64,000 nt of DNA from Streptomyces griseofuscus (GCF_014673495.1 NZ_CP051006.1:7377001-7441000), one strand, 5' to 3'; positions 44,510 to 53,509 are shown, counted from the first letter of the stretch. The notes: generated from the sequence alone by a model not told the origin. Translations and numbers: made by a program.

Positions 44510-45231
44510 TTGACCGTCTACTCTCAGCACGCCAATCGCGGTAAGTCTCAGATTCTGGCGACCTATCAGAGTGCGGATGGCGTCGTGTCCAAGACCGTGA
44601 CGAGCCTTGGCGACGCGCGCCTCGCGGCTCCGATCGTCGACGCTCTCAGTCGGATCTCCGCTTTCGCCACCGTCCCTGTCGGCGTCCACGACCGCCGCGA
44701 GCGGCGTGGGCGCGCCTGCCCGCACCAGCACCTTGCGGCGCTGACCGACGCCGCTGTCCGAGCCGCTCTGCTCACCGGTGCCCATAGCCTGTGGTACGAG
44801 TAGGGCGATCCATTCCGAACTCAAGCTGGAAGAAAGCGAGTTGCGTGCGGCACTCGCCGAATACTCAGGGACTTCCTCGGAGGATGAGCCGGAGATCGAA
44901 CGCCACCGGAGGAACGGGAGAAGGCCGCCGCTGACCTCCGGGTGCTGGTCGCAGCACACTCCAGGGTCGACGGGATGTTGGCGTCACTGGACGATGCCGG
45001 CAGTGTCATCTTCGCGGAGCCGTATGACTCCGACGGTTTCCACATGACGGTCCAAGCACCAGAACCCGGTGATGCCGAGCTTCCTGGGAGATCGAGATCG
45101 GACGTTGGGAGCCGGACGACCCCGATGAAGCGTACGGAGACCACACCAGTGCGACGGGAAGGTCCGTGATCTGCTGTGCTCTTCGGGTTGCACCGAGCGC
45201 CGAGGAGATCGTCCATTTGCTGAAGTGGTGA
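44510..45231 (+). pseudogene. Decayed cytoplasmic-type gene with at least two frameshifts
   Basis: Three + frames in turn carry protein-like sequence. Frame 1, from a TTG at 44510 with GAGAGG upstream, ends in LLTGAHSLWYE at a TAG (44801-44803). The next frame continues IHSELKLEESELRAALAEYSG (about 44815-44880). The next reads EEREKAAADLRVLVAAHSRVDGMLASLDDAGSV and FAEPYDSDGFHMTVQAP (44905-45080). A last shift gives WEIEIGRWEPDDPDEAYG and ends APSAEEIVHLLKW at a TGA (45229-45231). The pieces join into one plausible acidic protein. Family not recognised. Confidence 0.6.
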
Positions 45232-45431
45232 CCCCGCACTACGGCTCCTGACCGGGTCCCTGGAGGGCTTCTGCACGCCTCGCCGGCGCCCGTGCTCGCT
45301 CACCTCCGTCGTGGGGCGAACAAATGCTCAATCACGTACGGTGTGGTGGACGCAGCAAGCCGGGCTCGCCGCGACAGAAGTGGTTGCGCAGTACGCGGCA
45401 GTCCCGGTCCGTTCAGGCCGGGAGAGGAAGC

Positions 45432-46724
45432 ATGAGAATACGCGTCCGGCAGCGGCCCAGGAGCCGCCGCACAGCCCTGCGCACCGGGGTTCCGCTGACC
45501 ACTCTGGCGCTCGCCGTCGCCGGCTGCGGGGCATCGGTCACGCCCGGGACGACCACGACCTCCCTCCGAAACACCGTCGCCACCCAGGGCACACCGACTC
45601 CGGGCGCCACGAGCCCGACGCCGAGCCCCACCGGCACCGCCACCGCGCACACCGCCCCGATGGCGACCGCCACCTCCTGCACCGATCAGATCCTGGCCGG
45701 TATGACCACGGCTCAGCGGGTCGGACAGCTCTTCATGGGCGGTGTCAACGCCGCCCAACCGGACCAGGCCCAGCTGCGCATCCTGCGGGACAACCACGTG
45801 GGCTCCGTCATGCTGACCGGCCGCAGCTCCGCCGGTACGGCGGCGACCCGGAAGATCGTCGACGGTTTCCGGGGCCAGGCGGACCGGGTCGGCGGCAAGC
45901 AGGTCGGCCTGGTGGTGGCGACGGACCAGGAGGGCGGCAAGGTACAGGTGCTCAACGGTCCCGGCTTCTCGGCCATGCCCAATGGGGTGACCCAGGGCAA
46001 GAAGTCGACCACGATGCTGCGCGCCGAGGCCGCCATCTGGGCCCAGCAACTCAAGCGCGCCGGGGTCGATCTGAACCTGGCACCGGTCGCCGACGTGGTC
46101 CCCGCCTCGCTGGGCACCCGCAACATCCCCATCGGCTCCTTCCAGCGCGAGTACGGCAACACCCCGGGCCCCGTGACCTCCCACACCGGTGCCTTCGCCG
46201 CGGGCTTCAAGCAGTCGGGCGTGATGACCACGCTCAAGCACTTCCCGGGGCTGGGCCAGGTGATCGGCAACACCGACACCACCGCCAATGTCGTGGACTC
46301 GGTGACGACCAGCACCAGCGCCAGCCTCGACCCGTTCAAGTCCGGGATCCAGGCCGGATCGCCCTTCGTGATGGTCTCCTCGGCCACCTACAACAAGATC
46401 GACGCCCAGCACATCGCGGCCTTCTCGCCGACGGTCATCGGCCAACTGCTGCGCGGCCAGATGGGCTTCAAGGGCGTGGTCATCTCGGACGACATCGGGA
46501 ACGCGGTCGCCGTACGGTCCTTCACCCCTGCCCAGCGGGCGTTGAACTTCACCTCGGCCGGCGGGGACATGATCCTCACGGTACGGCCGGACGTCATACC
46601 CGCGATGGCGCAGGCCATCCAGACCCGGATGGGGCAGGACGCCTCCTACCGGGCCAAGATCGACGACAGTGTGCGCCGGATACTCGACGCCAAGCACAAC
46701 GCGGGCCTTCTCCAATGCAGTTGA
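45432..46724 (+). CDS. Glycoside hydrolase family 3 lipoprotein (beta-N-acetylhexosaminidase type)
   Basis: 430 residues. Lipoprotein signal ending AVAGC (Cys32), then a Thr/Pro-rich linker to about residue 78, then one GH3 TIM-barrel: MTTAQRVGQLFMGG, VVATDQEGGKVQ, LNLAPVADV, TLKHFPGLG and the nucleophile Asp in GVVISDDIG. The KH(F/S)xG plus absence of a second domain is the NagZ-type architecture, which cuts GlcNAc from muropeptides or chitooligosaccharides. Being lipid-anchored it would act outside the cell. ATG 45432 follows GAGAGGAAG. Two upstream in-frame codons are ignored. Confidence 0.92.
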   Translation: MRIRVRQRPRSRRTALRTGVPLTTLALAVAGCGASVTPGTTTTSLRNTVATQGTPTPGATSPTPSPTGTATAHTAPMATATSCTDQILAGMTTAQRVGQLFMGGVNAAQPDQAQLRILRDNHVGSVMLTGRSSAGTAATRKIVDGFRGQADRVGGKQVGLVVATDQEGGKVQVLNGPGFSAMPNGVTQGKKSTTMLRAEAAIWAQQLKRAGVDLNLAPVADVVPASLGTRNIPIGSFQREYGNTPGPVTSHTGAFAAGFKQSGVMTTLKHFPGLGQVIGNTDTTANVVDSVTTSTSASLDPFKSGIQAGSPFVMVSSATYNKIDAQHIAAFSPTVIGQLLRGQMGFKGVVISDDIGNAVAVRSFTPAQRALNFTSAGGDMILTVRPDVIPAMAQAIQTRMGQDASYRAKIDDSVRRILDAKHNAGLLQCS

Positions 46725-46759
46725 GGTCTTGAGACCTTGAAGCCTTAGGTCTTGAGGCC
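46724..46759 (+). repeat. Pair of 13-bp direct repeats after the GH3 gene
   Basis: AGGTCTTGAGACC (46724-46736) and AGGTCTTGAGGCC (46747-46759) differ at one base. The first copy is itself an inverted repeat (AGGTCT-TG-AGACCT with the next base), so it may form a small hairpin past the stop. Confidence 0.6.
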
Positions 46760-46780
46760 CGGGTCGGCCGCGTGGCGAGG

Positions 46781-47079
46781 TCAGGACGTCCACGCGGCCA
46801 GGCACAGCGTGCGGTCCAGCTCACTCGTGCAATGGGCCGCGGCCAGCCAGGCGCGGGCGAAGCGGTCGGGGTCGGTGGGGCGCAGGCGGCCGCAGACGTC
46901 ATGCGCGCGGTCCGCGGCGGCGGGGTGCAGGTCCGTGAGGAGTTCGGCCGCCGTCGCGAGCCCGGACCGGCGCAGCGATCTTCGGTGACACCGACTTCAA
47001 CATCCGCCCGGACGCGTTGCGGCACCACCTTCTTGCCGTCGAGGGCGACCTCGTACTCACCGGCCGACACCCACCCCAT
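46781..47079 (-). pseudogene. Remnant of a DUF4132-like gene
   Basis: A start with GGGAGG and ATG 47079 encodes MGWVSAGEYEVALDGKKVV, then the frame changes: the next frame gives RNASGRMLKSVSPKIAAPV (about 47020-46965), and a third ends AELLTDLHPAAADRAHDV to LDRTLCLAAWTS with a TGA at 46783-46781. The first two resemble the beginning of large Streptomyces DUF4132 proteins; the last would be a distant 3' part. Most of the gene is therefore deleted and the rest is frameshifted. No function remains. Confidence 0.5.
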
Positions 47080-47136
47080 ACGTGCCTCCCGCCCCGCAAT
47101 GATCAAGTGACGGGAACTCTAGAGGCGACCACTGAC

Positions 47137-47163
47137 AGCGCCCTCCGACGAACGGAGGGCGCT
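47137..47163. terminator. Hairpin downstream of the DUF5997 gene
   Basis: AGCGCCCTCCG (47137-47147) and CGGAGGGCGCT (47153-47163) are perfect 11-bp arms with loop ACGAA, 28 bp past the DUF5997 stop and also facing the decayed DUF4132 remnant. Confidence 0.75.
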
Positions 47164-47191
47164 GGGGGCAAGCCTGTGGAGAAGCGGGGGA

Positions 47192-47596
47192 TCAGCTCTG
47201 CGACGAGTCCTTCGCCGCGTCCTTCTGCTGCTTCAGGTTCTTGATCCGCGCCGCTTCCTTGCGGACCTCGACCTGGGTGGCCTGCTCCTTGAGGAGCCAC
47301 TCGGGCCGCTCCTGCTTGAGCGCCTCGATCTGCTCCGTGGTCAGCGCCTCGGTGACGCCGCCGCGCGCCAGACCGGCGATGGAGACGCCGAGCTTCGAGG
47401 CGACCACCGGACGTGGGTGCGGACCGTTGAGACGCAGCTCGCGCAGCCACTGGGGCGGGTCGGTCTGGAGCTCGTTGAGCTCGGCACGCGAGACCGCACC
47501 CTCCTGGAAGGAGGCGGGGGTGGCGGGGAGGTACACACCCAGCTTCTTCGCCGCGGTCGCGGGCTTCATCGTCTGGGTGCTCTGCTGCGACTTCAT
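47192..47596 (-). CDS. DUF5997-type protein
   Basis: 134 residues, soluble. Visible blocks: ATAAKKLGVYLPATPASFQE, then RAELNELQTDPPQWLRELRLNGPHPRPVV (split across the middle) and SKLGVSIAGLARGGVTEALT, with a charged helical C-terminus (VRKEAARIKNLKQQKDAA). The repeated small helical motifs recall a HTH or a heterodimer partner. It is divergent from the LysR effector-domain protein, an arrangement seen repeatedly in Streptomyces as far as I recall. ATG 47596 has no strong ribosome site. Function unknown. Confidence 0.75.
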   Translation of the reverse strand: MKSQQSTQTMKPATAAKKLGVYLPATPASFQEGAVSRAELNELQTDPPQWLRELRLNGPHPRPVVASKLGVSIAGLARGGVTEALTTEQIEALKQERPEWLLKEQATQVEVRKEAARIKNLKQQKDAAKDSSQS

Positions 47597-47707
47597 GAGG
47601 ACAAGGGTATCGGCCGTGCGTGCGGGAGCCGACCACGAGCCGGGCGGCGGACGCAGGGGATCACGGCCGGTGACCATGGGCGGGGCCGCGGCCGGTAACC
47701 TGGCCTG

Positions 47708-48547
47708 GTGACAGGCTCGGAGGAATCACCGTCGTTCCGGCTCGCGTACGTCCCCGGAGTGACACCCGCCAAATGGGTGAAGGTCTGGCACGAACGCCTG
47801 CCCGACATCCCGCTCACCCTCACGCAGGTCCCGGCCGCCGAGGCGCCGGAGCTGATGCGCGCGGGGGAAGCCGACGCGGGTCTTGTACGGCTGCCCGTGG
47901 ACCGCGACTTCTTCAGCGCGATCCCGCTCTACACCGAGACCAGCGTGGTCGTCGTCCCCAAGGACCATGTGATCACGGCCGCCGACGAGGTCACCCTGGA
48001 GGACCTCGCCGACGAGGTGCTCTTCCATCCCCTGGACGACGTCTTCGACTGGGACCGGCCGCCCGGCGAGGCCGCGTTCGAGCGGCCCGCGACGACCCTG
48101 GACGCGATCGAGCTGGTCGCGGCGAACGTCGGCCTCCTCGTCGTCCCGCAGTCGCTGGCCCGCCTCCACCACCGCCGCGACCTCACCTACCGCCCGGTCA
48201 CCGACGCGCCCCAGTCCGGCGTCGCCCTGTCCTGGCCGGAGGCGGCCACCACCGATCTGGTCGAGGAGTTCATCGGCATCGTCCGGGGCCGCACGGTCAA
48301 CAGCACCCGGGGGCGCGGAGCGGCGGGCCGCCCGGCGGACGGCGGTACGGCGGAGGGCCGTACGGCCAAGCCGGGAGCCAAATCGGCGGGCAAGCCCCAG
48401 GGCGACAGGAAGTCCCGGGGCGCCGGTCAGTCCGGCGCCCGGCAGAAGCCCGGGGCCGCCAAGTCCTCGGGCGGCCGGGGACAGCGGGCCCGCACGGGCG
48501 GAGCCAAGCCGGCGGCGAAGCGCGGGAAGCCGAAGAAGCGCTCATAG
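47708..48547 (+). CDS. LysR substrate-binding-domain protein lacking the HTH, with basic tail
   Basis: 279 residues. Residues 8-200 match the LysR effector fold (FRLAYVPGVTPAKWVKVWHER, DAGLVRLPVDRDFF, VLFHPLDDV, LVAANVGLLVVPQSLARL). No helix-turn-helix precedes it; the GTG at 47708 starts directly in the effector domain. From about 205 to the end is a low-complexity Gly/Ala/Arg/Lys tail that could bind nucleic acid non-specifically. The ligand is not known. It faces DUF5997 across a 111-bp spacer, suggesting joint control. Confidence 0.85.
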   Translation: MTGSEESPSFRLAYVPGVTPAKWVKVWHERLPDIPLTLTQVPAAEAPELMRAGEADAGLVRLPVDRDFFSAIPLYTETSVVVVPKDHVITAADEVTLEDLADEVLFHPLDDVFDWDRPPGEAAFERPATTLDAIELVAANVGLLVVPQSLARLHHRRDLTYRPVTDAPQSGVALSWPEAATTDLVEEFIGIVRGRTVNSTRGRGAAGRPADGGTAEGRTAKPGAKSAGKPQGDRKSRGAGQSGARQKPGAAKSSGGRGQRARTGGAKPAAKRGKPKKRS

Positions 48548-48588
48548 GGCCGGGCGACGCGCCGAGGCGCTCTCGGGCCGAGCGTTTC

Positions 48589-50064
48589 TCAAACCGCCTG
48601 ATCGTGTTCCTCCGGCCGTGCCGCGCCGCGCACCGCGCCCAGCGGTTCCGTCTGTCGTTCCCGCAGGTCGGCCACCGCGAGGACCAGGGCGAGGACGATG
48701 ATGCCCACGGCGGTCAGCAGACCCAGCTGGAGCGCCCGCGCCGGGCTGCCGTGGTTGGCCAGGTGGGCGAAGTACACCGCGCCCACGGCGGCGATCCCGG
48801 CGGCCGAGCCGATGCGCTGGGCGGTCACCAGCACCCCGCCCGCCGCGCCCGCCCGCTGCACGGGAACGGTCGCCAGGGTGAGCGTGGTGTTGGGGGAGAT
48901 GGTGACGCCCGAGCCGAGGCCCGCGATCAGCAGGGGCAGCGCCGCCGCCCAGGCCACGCCCTGCCCCGGCACCAGCTGCACCGTCGCGATCACCGCGAGC
49001 AGGCCCAGCGCCACCACCGCCAGCCCGGCGACCACCAGCTTGCGCCCGTGCCGTACGACGAGTCGGCCGCTCACCCCCGCGCCGATCGCCGAACCGCACG
49101 CGAACGGCAGCGAGGAGAACCCGGCCGCGAGCGCCGTGTAGCCCACGCCGTTCTGGAGGAACAGCGTGTAGACGAAGAAGAGCGTGGTGAAACCCGCGAA
49201 GTAGACCAGATTCAGCAGCACCCCGAGCGAGAAGGACCGCTGGGCGAACAGCCGCAGGTCCAGCAGCGGCGCCTGCCCCCACCAGCCCTGCCAGCGCTCC
49301 CACGCCCAGAATCCCGCCAGCAGCAGCGCGGCCACCGGCAGCAGCGCCCACTTCAGCCGGCCCGTCCACTGCTGCTCCTGCACCAGGGGCAGCATCAGCG
49401 CCAGCACGCCGGTGCCGAGGAGCAGCACACCGGTCAGGTCGATGCCCTCGCGCCTGCCGGTCGCGGGCGGGGTGCGCGGCAGCAGCCGCAGCGCCGCGCA
49501 GAAGGCGGCGACACCGATCGGCAGGTTGACGTAGAACACCCAGCGCCAGCCGTCGTCGGTGCCGAACAGATGGATCAGCAGTCCGCCGGCGGGCGGCCCG
49601 ATCGCCGTGGACAGCCCGACGACGCTGCCCAGCATGCCGAACGCCCGTGCCCGCTCGGTGCCCCGGAACATCTGCTGGATCAGCCCGGTGGTCTGCGGCG
49701 CCAGGATGCCGGAGGCCACGCCCTGCGACAGCCGGAAGAACACCAGCCAGCCGGCGTCGGTGGCCAGTCCGCACGCGGCCGAGGCCAGCGTGAACAGGGC
49801 GAGCCCGTACAGGAAGACCGTGCGCCGTCCGCGCAGGTCCCCGAGCCGCCCGGCGGGCACGAGGGCGAGTCCGAAGGTGAGCGCGTAGCCCGAGACGACC
49901 CAGGACAGGGCGGCGGTGTCGGCGCCGAGGCCGCGTTCCATCGAGGGCAGGGCGACATTCACGATCGAACTGTCCAGCAGCGTCATGAAGCCCGCCGTGA
50001 GACAGACCCAGAGCGCCTGCCAGCGGCGCCGGTCGTCGGCCGGCCGGGCCGTGTCCATGGTCAT
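48589..50064 (-). CDS. MFS drug exporter, DHA2 family
   Basis: 491 residues, about 14 membrane helices. The TM1 motif LLDSSIVNVALPSM and motif A in RLGDLRGRRTVFLYG identify an EmrB/QacA-type proton antiporter; motif C is seen as GSVVGLSTAIGPPAGG. It should pump hydrophobic compounds out across the cytoplasmic membrane. ATG 50064 (or 50058) starts the hydrophilic N-terminus; ribosome site weak. It converges with the LysR effector-domain gene. No dedicated regulator sits beside it. Confidence 0.92.
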   Translation of the reverse strand: MTMDTARPADDRRRWQALWVCLTAGFMTLLDSSIVNVALPSMERGLGADTAALSWVVSGYALTFGLALVPAGRLGDLRGRRTVFLYGLALFTLASAACGLATDAGWLVFFRLSQGVASGILAPQTTGLIQQMFRGTERARAFGMLGSVVGLSTAIGPPAGGLLIHLFGTDDGWRWVFYVNLPIGVAAFCAALRLLPRTPPATGRREGIDLTGVLLLGTGVLALMLPLVQEQQWTGRLKWALLPVAALLLAGFWAWERWQGWWGQAPLLDLRLFAQRSFSLGVLLNLVYFAGFTTLFFVYTLFLQNGVGYTALAAGFSSLPFACGSAIGAGVSGRLVVRHGRKLVVAGLAVVALGLLAVIATVQLVPGQGVAWAAALPLLIAGLGSGVTISPNTTLTLATVPVQRAGAAGGVLVTAQRIGSAAGIAAVGAVYFAHLANHGSPARALQLGLLTAVGIIVLALVLAVADLRERQTEPLGAVRGAARPEEHDQAV

Positions 50065-50181
50065 GGGGGCCACGCTAAGCAGCGGCCGGCCCTTGTGCGG
50101 GTAAGCGAGGAAAATCCGGCGCGTCGGTGTTTGTCCTGCTATAGAGCACCAAGTGTCGCGTCGCATTCGGGGTCTCAGGCA

Positions 50182-50883
50182 TCAGGCGGAGTTCGTGGCG
50201 GCCGTTCCCCGGAGCCAGGCGTACGCCGAGCGGGCCGTGAACTCCTTCTGGCCGCCGCGCAGCAGCAGGCTCGCCGTGGCGAACCCGGGATCGTCGGCCT
50301 GCTCGGCGACATAGGGGACGGCGATACAGCGCATCCCGGCGGCGTGCGCGGCGGCCGCGCCCGGAGCCGCGTCCTCCAGGACCACGCAGTCGTACGGATC
50401 CGCCCCGAGCCGCCGGGCGGCCTCCAGGAAGGTGTCCGGCGCCGGCTTGCCGCGCGCGACGTCGGCCGCCGAGACCACCACGGAGACCAGGGCGTCGAGG
50501 CCGGTGCCGGCCAGGACCGCGGCCACGGCCTCGGGGGAGGAACCCGAGGCCACCGCGGCCGGTACGCCGTCGGCGGCCAGCAGCTCAAGCAGCGCCCGCA
50601 TCTCGGGATACACGCGCGTGTCGGCGCGGGCCAGCTCCAGATAGCGCCGGTCCGTCGCGGCCAGCAGTTCCTCGGCCGGGGCAACCAGCCCGTAGCGATC
50701 CCGCCAGAGCAGGACCGTGTCCCGGGTGCTGACACCGACGTAGCTCTCGTGGTCCGTCCAGGTGTAGTCCGGGACGCCGTACTCGGCCAGGGCCAGACGG
50801 CTCGCCTCGTAGTAGTTCGGCTCGCTGTCCACCAGCGTTCCGTCGAGATCGAAGATGACCGCGAGGGCGCCGAGATCGCTCAT
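50182..50883 (-). CDS. HAD-superfamily phosphatase (beta-phosphoglucomutase-like)
   Basis: 233 residues, HAD subfamily IA with a helical cap. Motif I is FDLDGTLVDSE (nucleophile Asp), motif II AVASGSSP, motif III Lys in RGKPAPDTF, and motif IV VVLEDAAPG. Family members hydrolyse sugar phosphates or isomerise beta-phosphoglucose; which applies is not evident. ATG 50883 has GGAG upstream. It lies 19 bp downstream of the Lrp/AsnC gene on the same strand, so co-transcription is likely. Confidence 0.9.
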   Translation of the reverse strand: MSDLGALAVIFDLDGTLVDSEPNYYEASRLALAEYGVPDYTWTDHESYVGVSTRDTVLLWRDRYGLVAPAEELLAATDRRYLELARADTRVYPEMRALLELLAADGVPAAVASGSSPEAVAAVLAGTGLDALVSVVVSAADVARGKPAPDTFLEAARRLGADPYDCVVLEDAAPGAAAAHAAGMRCIAVPYVAEQADDPGFATASLLLRGGQKEFTARSAYAWLRGTAATNSA

Positions 50884-50902
50884 GCGCTCCAGCATGCCGG
50901 GA

Positions 50903-51379
50903 TCAGGCGCGGGCGGCGCGGCCCACCGCCTCCACCAGGGGCCCCAGCCGGTAGGGGACGCGCTCGCGCAGGGCCACCTCGGTACGGGTGCGGACCACAC
51001 CCGGCAGGCTGATCAGTTTCTGGATGACATCCTCCAGATGGGCGTTGTCCCGGCCCACCACGCGGGCGAGCAGATCACCGCCGCCCGTGATCGAGAACGC
51101 CTCCACGATCTCCGGCACCGCCGCCAGCGCGTCCCCGACATCGTCCAGGTGGCCCTGGGTGACCTCGATGTGCACGAACGCGAGCACGGGGTGGTCCAGG
51201 GCGGCGGGGGACAGGGAGGGGCCCGTACCGGTGATCACCCCGTCCCGCTCCATGCGGTCGAGCCGGGCCTGGAGCGTGCCGCGGGCTATGCCGAGAATCC
51301 GGGCGTACTCGCGCACGCTGGTGCGCGGCTGCTCCAGAAGCAGTCGCAGGATGCGGGTGTCGAGCTCGTCCACGGCCAT
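50903..51379 (-). CDS. Lrp/AsnC-family regulator
   Basis: 158 residues. N-terminal winged HTH (LDTRILRLLLEQPRTSVREYARILGIARGTLQARLDRME, read in two parts) and a RAM ligand-binding domain (AFVHIEVTQG, DLLARVVGRD). Such regulators sense amino acids or related ligands. ATG 51379 starts MAVDELDTR without a visible ribosome site, so it may be leaderless. Divergent from the FUSC gene. A HAD phosphatase follows. Confidence 0.9.
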   Translation of the reverse strand: MAVDELDTRILRLLLEQPRTSVREYARILGIARGTLQARLDRMERDGVITGTGPSLSPAALDHPVLAFVHIEVTQGHLDDVGDALAAVPEIVEAFSITGGGDLLARVVGRDNAHLEDVIQKLISLPGVVRTRTEVALRERVPYRLGPLVEAVGRAARA

Positions 51380-51628
51380 GATGTACGACTGTACCAATGG
51401 CCCAGTACCCGTTCGGACCGCTGTGCCGCTCGACCTGCGCCGTTGGCGTCGCGGGGGCTCTGCGACAGGGCCTTGTGCTGGGCCGTTGGCCCACTGAATC
51501 GAGCATCACTTGAGCCACTGCGGTAGGGGATGCTCTTATAGACATGTCGATGGCGCTGCGGATCCCCGCGGCGCCTTTTGTTTTCAGGTCTTCCTTGGTC
51601 GTCCAAGGTGTCCATGGGGAGGGCAGCA

Positions 51629-53128
51629 GTGCTGAAGAAGGTGTTCGTGGCTCCGGACCCGGGTCGGGCGCGATTGCGCTGGGCGTCCCGGGCCGTCCTC
51701 GGCATCGGGCTCGCCGTGGTGGTCTGCCTGCTCGTCGGGCACTCCGTCGTCGGCGCGGTCACCGGCGGGCTCGCGGCGCTGCTCGCGCTGTTCACCGTCG
51801 CCGACCCCACCGTGCGCGGGCAGGCGGTCACCACCGCCCTGCTGCCGGTCGTGGGCCTGCCGGTGCTCGGCGCCGCGGCCGCGCTGCACCCGTATCCGGT
51901 GGCGCGGGACCTCGCCTTCCTCGCCGTCGTCGGCGCCGGGGTGTACGCCCGGCGCTGGGGGCCGCGCGGGCACAGCCTCGGGGTGTTCGCCTTCATGATG
52001 TTCTTCACCGCCCAGTTCCTGCACGCCGCCCCCGACCGGCTGCCCGAGCTGTCCGCCGCCGTACTGCTGTCTGTGCTCAGCGCGGCCGCGGTGCGCTTCG
52101 GGCTGTGGTGCTACGAGCGCAGCCTGCCCCCGGCCGCCGCCCCCGCCCCCCTGTCCAGCGGCGGCGGGCTCGCCCGGGTGACCACGCGCCAGGCGGTCCA
52201 GGCGATGGCGGGCGCGGGCTTCGCGCTGGTCGTGGGCGAGCTGGTGTCCGGCCAGCGGTGGTACTGGGCCGTCGGCGCCACCTGGTGGGTCTTCGTCAAC
52301 ACCGCCTCGCGCGGCGAGACGCTGGTACGGGGCTTCCGCCGGGTCCTCGGCACGCTGATCGGCGTCGGCCTGGGCTTCCTCGTCGCCGTACCGCTGCACG
52401 GCGCGCCGGTGCCGACGGCCGCGCTGCTCGCGGTCGCCGTCTTCGGCATCTTCTACTCCGCCGCCGTCTCCTACACCTGGATGATGCTCTGGGTGACGGT
52501 CCTCGCCGAACTCCTCTACGGTCTGCTCGGCGTCCTCACTCCGGGACTGCTGGCGCTGCGGCTCGGGGAGACCGCGGTGGGCGCGTTCGGCGCCGCGCTC
52601 GCGGTGTTGTTCCTGCTGCCGGTGACCACGCACGCCACGACGGACGCGTGGATCGAGCGGGCCCTGCGGTGCGTGCACGCCTGTACGGCGGAGGCGGCGG
52701 CGCGGCTCGCGGGCTCGCCGACGGCGGATCCCGGACCGCGGGTGGCCGAGCTGGAGAGGCTGCTCGAACGGGTGCGGCTGTCCGTGGCGCCGCTGGTGCA
52801 TCCGCTGAACCCGCTGCCGGCCCGTAAGCGGCGGGCCCGCAGGGTGCTGGCGCTGCTCGACGACTGCGCGCGTGAGATCCGGGGGCTGGTGGCTGTCGCG
52901 GCGGATCCGGAGGCGTCGCACGACGCACGGCTCGCGGCGGCGTGCGGGCGGGTGGAGTCGGCGGTCGAGGCGCTGACGGGGGGCTCCGCGGGGCCGGCGG
53001 TCACGGCGACCGAGTCTCCGGCGTCGCCGGCGCTGGCGCATGTGCATGGCCTTGAGCATGCGTTGGCTGCGCTGGCGGAGCCGTTGCGGGAGACGGCGGG
53101 GGCGAGGTTGGTGGGGGCGGGAGCCTGA
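51629..53128 (+). CDS. FUSC-family inner-membrane protein
   Basis: 499 residues. Ten or so hydrophobic segments in two groups (about 20-150 and 175-335), the fusaric-acid-resistance/aromatic-acid exporter pattern, separated by a cytoplasmic loop and ending in a soluble helical C-terminus (about 345-499). WYWAVGATWWVFVNTASRGETLVRGFRRVLGTLIG is split across TM7-8 and typical. GTG 51629 is chosen for the GGGGAGG upstream. Export of small acids is likely. Divergent from the Lrp/AsnC gene. Confidence 0.85.
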   Translation: MLKKVFVAPDPGRARLRWASRAVLGIGLAVVVCLLVGHSVVGAVTGGLAALLALFTVADPTVRGQAVTTALLPVVGLPVLGAAAALHPYPVARDLAFLAVVGAGVYARRWGPRGHSLGVFAFMMFFTAQFLHAAPDRLPELSAAVLLSVLSAAAVRFGLWCYERSLPPAAAPAPLSSGGGLARVTTRQAVQAMAGAGFALVVGELVSGQRWYWAVGATWWVFVNTASRGETLVRGFRRVLGTLIGVGLGFLVAVPLHGAPVPTAALLAVAVFGIFYSAAVSYTWMMLWVTVLAELLYGLLGVLTPGLLALRLGETAVGAFGAALAVLFLLPVTTHATTDAWIERALRCVHACTAEAAARLAGSPTADPGPRVAELERLLERVRLSVAPLVHPLNPLPARKRRARRVLALLDDCAREIRGLVAVAADPEASHDARLAAACGRVESAVEALTGGSAGPAVTATESPASPALAHVHGLEHALAALAEPLRETAGARLVGAGA

Positions 53129-53202
53129 TGGCTGGTGGTGGGTGAGTCTTCTTGGGGGCTGATGAGGGGGACGAGGGTGCGGATCCGTCGTGGCTGGTCG
53201 CG

Positions 53203-53228
53203 CAGTTCCCCGCGCCCCTGGGGAACTG
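53203..53228. repeat. Palindromic repeat (REP-like) after FUSC
   Basis: CAGTTCCCC (53203-53211) and GGGGAACTG (53220-53228) form a perfect stem over an 8-base loop. The stretch GCAGTTCCCCGCGCCCC is a widely dispersed extragenic element in Streptomyces genomes and may act as a terminator for the FUSC gene. Confidence 0.6.
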
Positions 53229-53509
53229 CCGTGCCGTCGGCCGAGAAGTGGACGCTTCCGTGCAGAACGGCTCGCCGGCCCGGCGCGCGTGCGGGAGCCG
53301 CCCGCTTTGAAGACCGCCTCGCGCCCGTAAAGGGCAACAGATCCGCCCAGCCCCTGCCGTAGCCCCCGGCCGCAGCCGCGCGCAAGCGCCGGCGACCGGC
53401 CCCGCGCTCGCCCCGCGCTCGGCGCCGAGCTGCGCCGCAGACCTACCCCCGGCCCCCTCCGGAGGATGCCGCAGCGGAGTGAAGAACTCCCGGCCCACGC
53501 CGTTCTCTT

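Noticed and set aside
44821..45303. A 160-codon minus-strand gene
   Set aside because: It is the antisense of the decayed gene; its composition is Ser/Arg-rich and no ribosome site precedes it.
47773..51012. A 1079-codon plus-strand open frame
   Set aside because: Antisense to the MFS exporter and HAD genes and out of frame with the LysR-type protein; Arg/Pro/Gln-rich noise.
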